Positions 41,520-50,106 of a stretch of DNA of 64,000 nucleotides are shown one piece after another. The stretch is taken from assembly GCF_003201875.1 (NCBI RefSeq), contig NZ_QJKD01000005.1:124001-188000 (forward strand), written 5' to 3'. The translations under genes and the position numbers were made by a program. The notes below the pieces were generated by a model that was not told the origin of the DNA, ran no database searches, and saw nothing but the letters and a program-made list of their open reading frames with translations. The stretch comes from Hungatella effluvii. Its GTDB lineage: Bacteria; Bacillota; Clostridia; Lachnospirales; Lachnospiraceae. Numbering within the stretch: position 1 is the first letter of the stretch; every line of letters begins with the position of its first letter.

Positions 41520-42305
41520 TTATTTCTTATGCATAACCGCCATGGCCGCGTAATGCAGCACCTCAAACTCCGGCGGCACAATCCGGTTCAGCAGTTCTCT
41601 GTGTTCCTGATCGAAGTGTTCTGTCTCCTCAGTGGTAAGGGAGGCGCCGATCCCCCGGCATGCCCTGATTCTCCCATTCCAGCTCTCTCTCGTAAAGGGA
41701 ACGGACACATCGAACATCGTCTGCTCACCGATTGTGAAGTACTCCTCATAAATTTCGGGAATTTCAATCGGATGCCGTCTTTCCCTGCATCCGGTCCATT
41801 TCGGATTGTATTTTAGGACCAGTTCTTCGCTCTTTCCAGCCACTTCATCCTCAAACGGAAGCCACGCCATATAAAGAATCACAAATGTTCCGTTCTCCGT
41901 TAAGATGCGGTTAATCAACGGCGCCAGTTCTTCGTGCTTAAAGTAGAAGAAGCACTGACAGGCGGTCACCACATCGAAGGCGCCATCCGTAAATCCGGCT
42001 TTTTCAGCGGGGACACACTGGAACTGTATATTCATGCGTCCCTCTTCCGCCAGCTTCTTCGCCTGCCCGATCTGATTCTCCGAGATGTCGATACCGGTAA
42101 AATCCGCTCCGTACTGATACAGGTTCCGCGGAAGGACTCCCGTGCCCGTCCCCAGGTCCAGGACCTTCTGCCCGGCCTGGCACAGCCCCAGATCCAGAAT
42201 CTTCTGATAAAACTCTTGGGGATAAATGTCTCTGTATTTCGCATAATCAGCCGATGCCCGGCCCCAGTCAAACACTTTTCCATGATCGATTTCCGTATTC
42301 CTCAT
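41520..42305 (-). CDS. Class I SAM-dependent methyltransferase
   Basis: 261 residues from ATG 42303-42305 (GGAGGAAATGGG upstream; the upstream in-frame extension is Arg/Gly-rich and has no ribosome site). SAM motif I VLDLGTGTGVLPRN, motif post-I GIDISENQ, and FDVVTACQCFFYF motif II. Substrate unknown. Gap of 53 bases to MATE, possibly a resistance or modification set. Confidence 0.92.
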   Translation of the reverse strand: MRNTEIDHGKVFDWGRASADYAKYRDIYPQEFYQKILDLGLCQAGQKVLDLGTGTGVLPRNLYQYGADFTGIDISENQIGQAKKLAEEGRMNIQFQCVPAEKAGFTDGAFDVVTACQCFFYFKHEELAPLINRILTENGTFVILYMAWLPFEDEVAGKSEELVLKYNPKWTGCRERRHPIEIPEIYEEYFTIGEQTMFDVSVPFTRESWNGRIRACRGIGASLTTEETEHFDQEHRELLNRIVPPEFEVLHYAAMAVMHKK

Positions 42306-42426
42306 CCCATTTCCTCCATTTCTGATAGGCCTGCCTCCGCTCCTGGTCCTGCCGCTTCCACTACGTCTACCTATCAGGCTACTCCATACTTGATTTTCCG
42401 TCAAGAAGCATTTTAACGAATCTTCC

Positions 42427-42455
42427 TTGCTTCCTGCTTTGTAATATGGTAAATT
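42427..42455 (+). promoter_or_regulatory. Promoter of the leader/MFS transcript
   Basis: -35 TTGCTT (42427-42432), 17-base spacer, -10 TAAATT (42450-42455). Confidence 0.5.
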
Positions 42456-42512
42456 AACAGCACATGGCCTCCATGGCCATGGATAATCCTGTTACGAAAG
42501 GAGGCGCGGGCT

Positions 42513-42551
42513 ATGAAACTCTGTATTGATACTGCTCCATGCAAAGTCTGA
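42513..42551 (+). CDS. Leader peptide of 12 residues before the MFS gene
   Basis: ATG at 42513 has a strong ribosome site (AAAGGAGGCGCGGGCT) and reads M-K-L-C-I-D-T-A-P-C-K-V then TGA. Its last codons form segment 1 of the hairpin at 42539-42608. It is too short for conventional gene calls; the ribosome site plus overlap with the hairpin make it a credible regulatory leader. Confidence 0.6.
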   Translation: MKLCIDTAPCKV

Positions 42552-42648
42552 ATTACGGACGTACTTTCATGGAGATAAACAATCGGTTCGTCCGGACAGA
42601 CTTTGCATTTTAACGTAAAACAAAAAATACGCTAAAAGGAGCAAAGTC
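42539..42648 (+). promoter_or_regulatory. Alternative hairpins controlling the MFS gene
   Basis: Segment 1 ATGCAAAGTCTG (42539-42550, end of the leader) pairs with segment 2 CAGACTTTGCAT (42597-42608), supported by GGACG/CGTCC inside and a TTT tail. Segment 3 GCAAAGTC (42641-42648), between ribosome site and MFS start codon, can pair with the same segment 2. The two structures exclude each other. Confidence 0.6.
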
Positions 42649-43959
42649 ATGAATAAAAAATTACATACTCTCTTCGAAGGGCTTCATACCTTCCTGATCC
42701 TGTGGGTGACCCAGTCATTTTCTGCACTGGGCAGTTCCATGACCAGTTACGCGCTCGTCGTCTGGTCCTACCAGCAGAAAGGCTCTGCGCTGACCACTGC
42801 GCTGCTCTCCATCTGTTCCTACGCGCCCTATGTGCTTCTCTCCATCTTCGCCGGGGCCTTAAGCGACCGGTGGAACAAGAAACGCACCATGCTGGTCTGC
42901 GACAGCTTCGCGGCGGCAACCACACTGCTGATCCTGATCCTGCTGAAAACGGAGAATCTGGCGCTGTGGCATCTGTACATACTGAACGCGTTAAACGGCC
43001 TGATGAATACGCTTCAGCAGCCCGCATCTGATGTGGCGGTCAGCCTTCTGACTCCAAGGGAACAGTACCAGCGCGTATCCGGACTGCGGGCCTTTTCTAA
43101 TTCATTGGTTACGGTTCTCACACCGGTACTGGCCACCATGGTATTTTCCTTTGCAGGAATCGACGCGGTGCTGGCCTTCGACCTGATCACGTTCTCCACT
43201 GCATTCATTACGCTGGCATGGTTTATTACGATCCCACAGGCGGAGGCGGACGGAAACAGGGAAGAATCTGTGCTGACTTCCGCAAAAGAAGGCCTCAAAT
43301 ACCTGAAAAGGAACCGGGGTATTCTGAATCTTATCCTGTTTCTGGCGGCCATCAACTTAACCGCGTCCATGTACAACGCCGCGCTGCCCGCCATGATTCT
43401 TTCCAGAAACGGGGGGAGCAGAATCGCACTCGGTATGGTAAACGCCTGCACGGGCGTGGCCAATCTGGCCGGAAGTCTGCTGGTATCCTTCTGCCATCCG
43501 CCCAAAAGCAGGGTCCGGGTTATCTGCAATTCCCTGCTGATCGCCATGTGCACGGAAAACTTCTTTCTGGCCTTCGGCAGACAGCCCTGGGTCTGGTGCG
43601 CAGGCGCCATTCTGGCCTGGATCTGCATTCCCTTTATGAATGCAAACATGGATGTGCTGTTCCGTTCACGGATCCCGCTGACCATGCAGGGACGCGTCTA
43701 CTCCGCCCGCAATACGCTGCAGTTCTTCACCATACCGGTGGGATACTTACTCGGCGGACTGCTGGTGGACCGGGTGTTTGAACCGCTCATGGCATCGCAG
43801 CAGCCAGGAGATCTTCCGGCGGTGATGTTTGGAACCGGAAAGGGCTCCGGAGCGGCGGCGCTGTTTTGCCTGTTGGGTATTCTGGGCGCAGCTACCTGTC
43901 TCGTCTTTCGAAGAGATCGACATATATGGGAACTGGAAAATGATATTCCACATCCCTGA
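42649..43959 (+). CDS. MFS transporter, probable drug efflux pump
   Basis: 436 residues, about 12 membrane segments. MFS loop motif FAGALSDRWNKKRTMLVCD lies between TM2 and TM3; the N-lobe begins FLILWVTQSFSALGSSMTSYAL. Resembles MFS_3/Mef-like exporters, which often carry translational leaders. ATG follows AAAAGGAGCAAAGTC. Preceded by leader peptide and hairpins; a terminator follows after the stop. Confidence 0.92.
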   Translation: MNKKLHTLFEGLHTFLILWVTQSFSALGSSMTSYALVVWSYQQKGSALTTALLSICSYAPYVLLSIFAGALSDRWNKKRTMLVCDSFAAATTLLILILLKTENLALWHLYILNALNGLMNTLQQPASDVAVSLLTPREQYQRVSGLRAFSNSLVTVLTPVLATMVFSFAGIDAVLAFDLITFSTAFITLAWFITIPQAEADGNREESVLTSAKEGLKYLKRNRGILNLILFLAAINLTASMYNAALPAMILSRNGGSRIALGMVNACTGVANLAGSLLVSFCHPPKSRVRVICNSLLIAMCTENFFLAFGRQPWVWCAGAILAWICIPFMNANMDVLFRSRIPLTMQGRVYSARNTLQFFTIPVGYLLGGLLVDRVFEPLMASQQPGDLPAVMFGTGKGSGAAALFCLLGILGAATCLVFRRDRHIWELENDIPHP

Positions 43960-43965
43960 AAACTC

Positions 43966-44002
43966 GGGGGGGTGCCAGAGCGTACTATCTCTGGCACCCC
44001 CC
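43966..44002. terminator. Shared terminator between MFS gene and response regulator gene
   Basis: GGGGGGTGCCAGAG (43967-43980) pairs with CTCTGGCACCCCCC (43989-44002). The response regulator's TAG stop (43985-43987) is in the loop. T-rich tails are weak. Confidence 0.7.
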
Positions 44003-44768
44003 TTCTGCCCGGTACTGGCTCGGCCACACCCCCGTATTCTTCTTAAATACCTTGCTGAAATAGACCGGGTCCGGGTAACCGGACATCTCCCCGATCACTG
44101 CCACGTCAAAATCCGGCTGGCGTATCAGCAGCTGTTTCGCATAATTGATGCGAAGGGAGGTCAGATACCGGACCGGAGACTCATCGTGGTATTTCTTAAA
44201 CAGATGGCTTAAATAATCCGGGGCAAATCCCAGCTTATCCGAGATATCTCCCATAGAGATCTGTTTCTGGAAATTCTCTTTCAGATACTTCTCCACACAG
44301 CCCGCAATCTCCTCCTTCCCCATGGTTTTTAAGTGCTCCGGCACACTGGCCTGAAACGTATCATTTTCACTGTCCAGCTCAATGAGCAGCTTTGTGAGCG
44401 CCTGCTCTAACTGTCCCTGTCTGATGGGCTTCAAAAGGAATCCCTTCACCTGGTATTCGATGGCCTCCTGGGCCAGGGTAAACTCGTTATATCCGCTGAT
44501 AATCAGAATTTTGATGGACGGATACGAGGCGTGCAGGACACGCGACAGTTCCAGACCGTTCATAAAGGGCATCTTGATATCGGTGATGACCAGATCCACA
44601 TGGTTGGTTTTTATAAATTCCAGAGCGCTGTCCCCATCCTCGAAAGCGCCTTTGACACAAAACGGCAGGGACATAGAATTAATTTTCTTCACCAGATTTT
44701 TCCAGAATAAGAAGTTCGTCCTCCGCGACCACTACGTCATACTGTTTTCTATTAGCTGTTTCTGACAT
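43985..44768 (-). pseudogene. YesN-type AraC response regulator, frameshifted near the N-terminus
   Basis: Full-length gene would start at ATG 44766-44768, overlapping the kinase stop by 17 bases. The start frame reads VVVAEDELLILEK, the acidic-pocket strand of a receiver domain, then stops after 29 residues. The rest (LVKKINSMSLPF onward) is in another frame: receiver with VDLVITDIKMP phospho-Asp and KP lysine, then two AraC helix-turn-helix units (MGDISDKLGFAPDYLSHLFK). Deleting one T from T5 at 44697-44701 joins both frames. The downstream part could be translated alone from GTG 44692, without the acidic pocket. Sequencing error or slippage cannot be excluded. Confidence 0.8.
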
Positions 44769-46590
44769 TTGCAATGCTTCCTCCCATCGTGATGCAGGCT
44801 CCTCCCTCCGGGTCGTTCTCTACCGTAAGACTGGCAGACGGACCGTACTGGAGCAGAAGCCGCAGATATACATTTTGAAGTCCCATACCCCCTATTTTCA
44901 GGCGGGTGATGTCTTTGGAATCCCGAATGGATTCCAGAATGTGAGTCAATTCCTTAAGCTCTTCCCCGGTAAAGCCCACACCGTTGTCCGTGATCCTGAT
45001 CAGCCACTTTCCGGCTTCCTCGTCCAAATATCCCCGCACAGTGATGTGCCAGGGCGGCTTTTTCATGAACGCATATTTCAGAGAATTCTCTATGATGGGC
45101 TGAAGACTTAACTTGGGAATCTGGATCTCCCCCATCCGCTCATCTAAAGTAAAATCACAGGTCAGCCGCCCCCTGTAGCGGACGTTCATACAGGCTAAAT
45201 ACTTCTGTGTATACAAAAACTCATCGCTGACTGGCACGCGGATCTCGCTTCCCGTCGATGTATACCGCAGATAGTCACAGAGATTTTCCGTCAGCGTGAT
45301 GATCTCCTGGTTCATGTTTTCCTCCGCCATAACACTGATATTGGCCAGATTATTATAGAGAAAATGAGGCTTCATCATAGACTGGGTGGCGATCTCCTTG
45401 GCACGGATCTCATTTTCCTGCGATTTCAGCATCTCCATGGTGGAGGCGTTCATCTTGTTATACATGTTCCTAAAGGAAGTGATCAGCGTCTGTATCTCCT
45501 CGTAATGGCTCTGGGGCAGGGAGACGGTGTCGATGGTATGGGAAAATACATCATCCAGCACCAGTGTCTCAAAGGTTTCCGTCAGCTCACCCACGGGCTG
45601 CAGAATTCTGCGGGAAATGGAGAAACAGACGGCCATGGTAAGGAGAAGCCCGGCAATCAGCACAGCCAGGAACAGAAACGTCGGTGCGGCCAGGGACCTG
45701 GTTATGACGCTGTCCGGTTCGAAGACGTATATCTGCCATCCTACGGATTTCACAGTCTGACGATGCAACGCATTCTTCCTCCCGTTCTCATCCCTGACAT
45801 GAACCGTCCGGCCTGCTGGAATATCCTGTTTTTCCTCCAGTACTGCGGTTAAATGGGCCGTCTCTTCGCCACGCTCGTCCACAGGATAGATGAGTTCCCC
45901 GTTCCTGTCCATAATCAGAAGGCTGAGAGACGGGTTTGCCGTGGTAAGGCGGTCGATAAAACTGAAAAAGGTGTCACATTTCTGCAAGACTTCCACCGCT
46001 CCCTCCATTTGATGGACATCGTCAAAATAAAGTCTGGTCAGAGAAATGTAATACGGTTCATAGGGAATTGCCGCTGTCGGTATGAAATGGGAGATTGGCT
46101 GTGGAGTGCTCATGATCTTGTATCCGTTTTCCGCCAATACGTCGCTATACCAGCTTTTTTCCTCCAGATTGATCTTCTTGTTGTACGTATAAAAACCGGT
46201 GCCTACGGAAAAGCCATTTTTATGATAGAGATTGATCTGGGCGACCGTCTGCTGCGGACCGATCATGGCAGATATGGAATTATAGATAGCCTGAACCTGG
46301 GTATAGGTTTGCTGAGTCCCCAGCTGTTCCACATGAATCCTGCGGATCCCAGGCAGAATGTCTTTGGAATAGATCGTGTTTAGGGACACCGTGGACATCT
46401 TCTCGATCTCCTGTTCCATATTGGAACAGGCAGAATCGCAGACATTCTGGAGATTCAGATATTCGCTGGCTCTTAAATTTTTTGTATAATAAATATAAAA
46501 TGCGGTCAGCATTGCGGTAAAGATCACAAAGATTACCAGGAAATAGTACCGCGGCAGCGATTTTTGCAGGGATGGTACTTTACGTTTCAT
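44752..46590 (-). CDS. YesM-type sensor histidine kinase
   Basis: 612 residues from ATG 46588-46590 (GGAGGAGTT upstream). TM1 (about 15-35), extracellular sensing region (about 40-300), TM2 (about 300-320), HAMP (about 322-375), then H-box MKPHFLYNNLANIS and a HATPase with PIIENSLKYAF and DNGVGF. Typical for sugar-responsive systems. Divergent from the ABC/sulfatase operon, which it presumably controls through the frameshifted response regulator. Confidence 0.93.
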   Translation of the reverse strand: MKRKVPSLQKSLPRYYFLVIFVIFTAMLTAFYIYYTKNLRASEYLNLQNVCDSACSNMEQEIEKMSTVSLNTIYSKDILPGIRRIHVEQLGTQQTYTQVQAIYNSISAMIGPQQTVAQINLYHKNGFSVGTGFYTYNKKINLEEKSWYSDVLAENGYKIMSTPQPISHFIPTAAIPYEPYYISLTRLYFDDVHQMEGAVEVLQKCDTFFSFIDRLTTANPSLSLLIMDRNGELIYPVDERGEETAHLTAVLEEKQDIPAGRTVHVRDENGRKNALHRQTVKSVGWQIYVFEPDSVITRSLAAPTFLFLAVLIAGLLLTMAVCFSISRRILQPVGELTETFETLVLDDVFSHTIDTVSLPQSHYEEIQTLITSFRNMYNKMNASTMEMLKSQENEIRAKEIATQSMMKPHFLYNNLANISVMAEENMNQEIITLTENLCDYLRYTSTGSEIRVPVSDEFLYTQKYLACMNVRYRGRLTCDFTLDERMGEIQIPKLSLQPIIENSLKYAFMKKPPWHITVRGYLDEEAGKWLIRITDNGVGFTGEELKELTHILESIRDSKDITRLKIGGMGLQNVYLRLLLQYGPSASLTVENDPEGGACITMGGSIANVRNS

Positions 46591-46675
46591 AACTCCTCCT
46601 GTGGCGTCAAAAAAGTACAAGGGGCAAAACTATTTTGTGCATGTTGTTTTATTTCTAGTTATTGTACTATAGAAC

Positions 46676-46704
46676 ATAGTAAAAAGCTACTAAAAAACTT
46701 TCAA
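46676..46704 (-). promoter_or_regulatory. Promoter of the histidine kinase operon
   Basis: Minus strand: -35 TTGAAA (46699-46704), 17-base spacer, -10 TACTAT (46676-46681). The -35 box is 5 bases from the family-2 element. Confidence 0.6.
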
Positions 46705-46709
46705 GAATC

Positions 46710-47000
46710 GTTACAGTCCATGGCCCCTTTGTCCGTCTCCGTCGTCCGGTCTGCTCTGGCGGTTTGCACTCCGGTTCCAGTTCCGGTTTCGGGCATAAAC
46801 GGTTCTAAACGTGTAGTATTTTTCTAAAATCCAGAGAAAATGCCCAAACTCGTTGCGCTCAAACAAGTGGGCATTTCCCCTGAACGAAAAATTCTGCGCG
46901 TTAAGAACCGCTAATGCCCTGCAAAGTCACAGGAACCGGAGTGCAAACCGCCAGAGCAGACCGGACGACGGAGACGGATAAAGGAGCCATGAACTGTAAC
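46710..47000. repeat. Family-2 foldback element, copy 2 (291 bp)
   Basis: Opposite orientation to copy 1. Arms 46710-46779 and 46932-47000 are self-complementary with three mismatches. Core sequence is shared with copy 1 (GTGACTTTGCAGGG, TTCTTAACGCGCAG, TTTTTCGTTCAGGGGAAAT on the minus strand). It fills the gap between kinase promoter and the binding-protein ribosome site, ending 11 bases before it. No other gene is seen in 46591-47023. Confidence 0.8.
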
Positions 47001-47023
47001 CAAAAATCAGATGGAGGATTGCT

Positions 47024-48364
47024 ATGAAGAAAAAAATTGCACTACTGTTAACGATGGCCCTTGGGATATCCTGCCTGGCCGGCTGCGGCAGTCATACGGC
47101 GGAAAAGAGTACGGACCAGACATCATCGGCAGCCGGCACAGCAGCCGCTTCCAACAAAACGAAAAACGTGACGCTTTCATTTGGAACCCATCAGTCCGGT
47201 ATCCCCTCCTGCGGAGTCCTTCAGGATCTGGCGGGCCAGTTCGAGGAGGAAACCGGTATCAAAATCGACTTCCAGGTCTCTCCGGACGCCCAGTGGCGCG
47301 ACCTTTTAAAAGTAAAACTGGACTCCGGAGAGGCACCGGATATCTTCTGCGTGGACGCCGATCCTTTAAGCCTTTACTCCCGTGTCCGCCCGGACGAGAC
47401 CTGCGTGGATTTAAGCGGCGAGGAATGGGTGGACCGCATGGCAGATTACGCGAAAGAGTGCGTGTCCTATGACGATAAAATCTATGCCATCCGTTTTGCA
47501 GAACCAAAGCTGAATTTCTATAATTATAACAAAAAGATATTCGCCAATCTGGGGCTGGAGATTCCTGCCACCTATGAAGCGTTTAAAACAGTCTGCCAGA
47601 AAATTCAGGATTCCGGGACTATCCCGATTTACGAAGCGACACAGAGCGCATGGCATCAGTGCGTACCGCTCTACGGCAGCGGACCTTACTTTGAAAAGCT
47701 GGAACCCGGCTTATACGACGCGTTAAACAATAACGAAAAAGACATCAAGGACGTGGCTATGATGAAAACCATCTTAGACCAGATGAAAGAATTTGCAGAC
47801 CTGGGATATTACGGTGAAGATTACTTGAGCAATACCGTAGACGCGGCAAAGGACGAGATTGGAACAGAAAAAGCGGCCATGTATCTGGCGGCTCCCGGCT
47901 TTGCTTTACAGGTGGAAGAGGCGTATCCGGAGATGAAGGATCAGATCGGTATCTTTCTGATGCCGTTTGGCGACAATGACGTGCTGGCAAACAATGCCTC
48001 CAGCGCCGCCTACTTTATCAATAAGAAGAGTGAAAACGTCGAGTATGCCCTGGAATTTTTCCGTTTCCTCGCCAGACCGGAGAATTTACAGTACAGACAG
48101 GACAACAATCCGGAGGAAATGGGACTCTGCTGGCCGGAGATCACACCTTCTTACCCTGATGAATTCAACAAATATATCGATTCCCTGGAAAGAGGAACCA
48201 TCATGCAGGTAGGCGTAAAATATATTGATCCCCAGTTTATGGATACGGGAAAAGATATCGAAGCCATGTATACAGGAGCCATGACATCGGATCAGGTGAT
48301 GGAAAGCATCTCCAGAAGACGGGCGGAGCAGGCAGAACTGCAGAAAGACCCGGCCTGGGAATAA
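47024..48364 (+). CDS. Extracellular sugar-binding lipoprotein
   Basis: 446 residues, start ATG 47024 after ATGGAGGATTGCT. Signal peptide with lipobox CLAGC (Cys21), Ser/Ala/Thr linker, then an SBP type 1 fold including FGTHQSGIPSCGVLQDLAGQ and APDIFCVDADPLSLYS. First gene of an operon with two permeases and a sulfatase, so the ligand is likely an oligosaccharide from sulfated glycans. The promoter lies upstream of the family-2 element or within it. Confidence 0.93.
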   Translation: MKKKIALLLTMALGISCLAGCGSHTAEKSTDQTSSAAGTAAASNKTKNVTLSFGTHQSGIPSCGVLQDLAGQFEEETGIKIDFQVSPDAQWRDLLKVKLDSGEAPDIFCVDADPLSLYSRVRPDETCVDLSGEEWVDRMADYAKECVSYDDKIYAIRFAEPKLNFYNYNKKIFANLGLEIPATYEAFKTVCQKIQDSGTIPIYEATQSAWHQCVPLYGSGPYFEKLEPGLYDALNNNEKDIKDVAMMKTILDQMKEFADLGYYGEDYLSNTVDAAKDEIGTEKAAMYLAAPGFALQVEEAYPEMKDQIGIFLMPFGDNDVLANNASSAAYFINKKSENVEYALEFFRFLARPENLQYRQDNNPEEMGLCWPEITPSYPDEFNKYIDSLERGTIMQVGVKYIDPQFMDTGKDIEAMYTGAMTSDQVMESISRRRAEQAELQKDPAWE

Positions 48365-48376
48365 ATCGGAGGGCCT

Positions 48377-49255
48377 ATGAAGACAAATAAACTATATCCA
48401 ACCTGGTTTACCCTTGGCGCACTCATCTTCTATCTCGGTCTGTTTTTTCTGCCGGGCATTATGGGAATCGGGTATTCCTTTACGGACTGGAATGCTTACA
48501 GCAGCGAAGTAAACTTCGTAGGCTGGAAAAACTACTTAAAGGTTTTTGAGGGCGGTACAAATTACGGGATGTTTATCAAAAATACCTTTGTATTTACTGC
48601 GATAAGCTCCATCACCAAGACCACGCTCGGAATCGCTCTGGCCATCCTGCTCACCAGCAGGATGGTAAAGATGAAAAGCATGCACCGGATGCTGGTGTTT
48701 CTTCCTCAGGTCATGTCCTTTCTGATCATCGGCCTGGTGTTTAAGAACATACTCCATCCCAGCCGCGGCTTTATCAATATCACGTTAAAAGCCATCGGGC
48801 TCGATTTTTTGGCCCAGAACTGGCTGGGAGACTTGAATTTTGCATTTAAATCAATTTTTGCCGTTGATGCCTGGAAAGGTACGGGATACGTGATGATGGT
48901 GGTCATCGCCGGACTGAATTCCATATCCTCTACCTATTACGAGGCGGCGGAGCTGGATGGCGCCGGTTTCTGGAGCAAATTCCGGTATGTGACGCTTCCG
49001 CTCCTTAAAAACGTAATTATCAGCGTGACCGTATTAAACATCACCTACGGCTTTCGCGTATTTGACTTAATCTACAGCCTGACCAACGGCGGTCCCGGCA
49101 ATTCTACAGGCGTTATCAACACGGCGGTTTACAGCGAATTTTCCAAGGGCAATTACGCCATGGGCACCACGCTTTCCAGCCTTCTCTTTATATTTGTCAT
49201 GATGATTTCCTATTTCATCTTAAAAGCAGTGGGCAACAAGGAGGTGGAACAATGA
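48377..49255 (+). CDS. Sugar ABC transporter permease (MalF/LacF-like)
   Basis: 292 residues, six membrane segments, EAA loop around YYEAAELDGAGFWSKFRYVTLP. ATG follows GGAGGGCCT, 12 bases after the binding-protein stop. No ATPase gene is in the operon, so it likely uses a shared MsmX-type ATPase, or the one at 2252-3355. Confidence 0.94.
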   Translation: MKTNKLYPTWFTLGALIFYLGLFFLPGIMGIGYSFTDWNAYSSEVNFVGWKNYLKVFEGGTNYGMFIKNTFVFTAISSITKTTLGIALAILLTSRMVKMKSMHRMLVFLPQVMSFLIIGLVFKNILHPSRGFINITLKAIGLDFLAQNWLGDLNFAFKSIFAVDAWKGTGYVMMVVIAGLNSISSTYYEAAELDGAGFWSKFRYVTLPLLKNVIISVTVLNITYGFRVFDLIYSLTNGGPGNSTGVINTAVYSEFSKGNYAMGTTLSSLLFIFVMMISYFILKAVGNKEVEQ

Positions 49256-50070
49256 AAAAGAGACTCTGTACCGTACTGGCCAATCTGGCGGCATGGATCG
49301 CCAGCCTGATTGTCCTGGTACCCATGCTGGTAGTTTTGGTAAATTCCTTCAAATCACAGAAAGAATCCATGGTCATGACGCTGACTCTGCCGGAAAAATT
49401 CATGTTTGAGAACTATACCACCGTGATTGAACGCGGAAAACTGCTTTCATCCTTCTTTAACAGCGCTCTGTATGCAACCTTCAGCGTACTGCTGATTCTG
49501 GCTGTTGTCTCCGCGGCCTCCTATGTGCTGTCGCGGAACCGCAGCCGGCTGCACCGGGTTATTTACTATCTCATTGTGCTGGGAATCGCCATGCCGGTAA
49601 ACAATGTGGCGCTCATGAAGATCATGAAGGCCACCGCGCTTATTAACACCCGGTACGGGCTTATCTTTCTCTATGTGGCCATGAATATTCCGCTGGCGCT
49701 GTTTCTCATGTTCGGCTTCGTGGAAACGCTTCCACGAGAGATTGACGAGGCGGCTGTCATCGATGGAGCCGGTCCCATGAGGCTGTTTTCCAGCGTTATC
49801 TTTCCGCTGATGAAACCAACCATCGTCACCGTGGGAATCTTAAATTTTATGGCGATCTGGAATGACTTTTCCATGCCGCTTTACTTTATGAACAATTCCG
49901 GGAAATGGCCCATGACACTGGCTGTATACAATTTCTTCGGCCAATTTGAGCAGAGCTGGAACCTGGTGAGTGCGGACATCACTCTGACCGCCCTGCCGGT
50001 TCTCATCATCTTCGTGTTCGGCCAGAAGTATATTGTAGGCGGTGTCTCAGCAGGAGCCGTCAAAGGCTGA
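49252..50070 (+). CDS. Sugar ABC transporter permease (MalG/LacG-like)
   Basis: 272 residues, normal length for the family, EAA loop EIDEAAVIDGAGPMRLFSSVIFPL. Overlaps the preceding gene by 4 bases (ATGA). N-terminal LVPMLVVLVNSFKSQKE is the standard first membrane segment and loop. Confidence 0.94.
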   Translation: MKKRLCTVLANLAAWIASLIVLVPMLVVLVNSFKSQKESMVMTLTLPEKFMFENYTTVIERGKLLSSFFNSALYATFSVLLILAVVSAASYVLSRNRSRLHRVIYYLIVLGIAMPVNNVALMKIMKATALINTRYGLIFLYVAMNIPLALFLMFGFVETLPREIDEAAVIDGAGPMRLFSSVIFPLMKPTIVTVGILNFMAIWNDFSMPLYFMNNSGKWPMTLAVYNFFGQFEQSWNLVSADITLTALPVLIIFVFGQKYIVGGVSAGAVKG

Positions 50071-50106
50071 CAAAACGGAGGACAAAACATTTGAAAGGAG
50101 TATTCT

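Noticed and set aside
46591..47023. Family-2 hairpin as an intrinsic terminator or riboswitch
   Set aside because: The stem is far longer than a terminator, has no T tail at its end, and shows no known aptamer motif that I can recognise.
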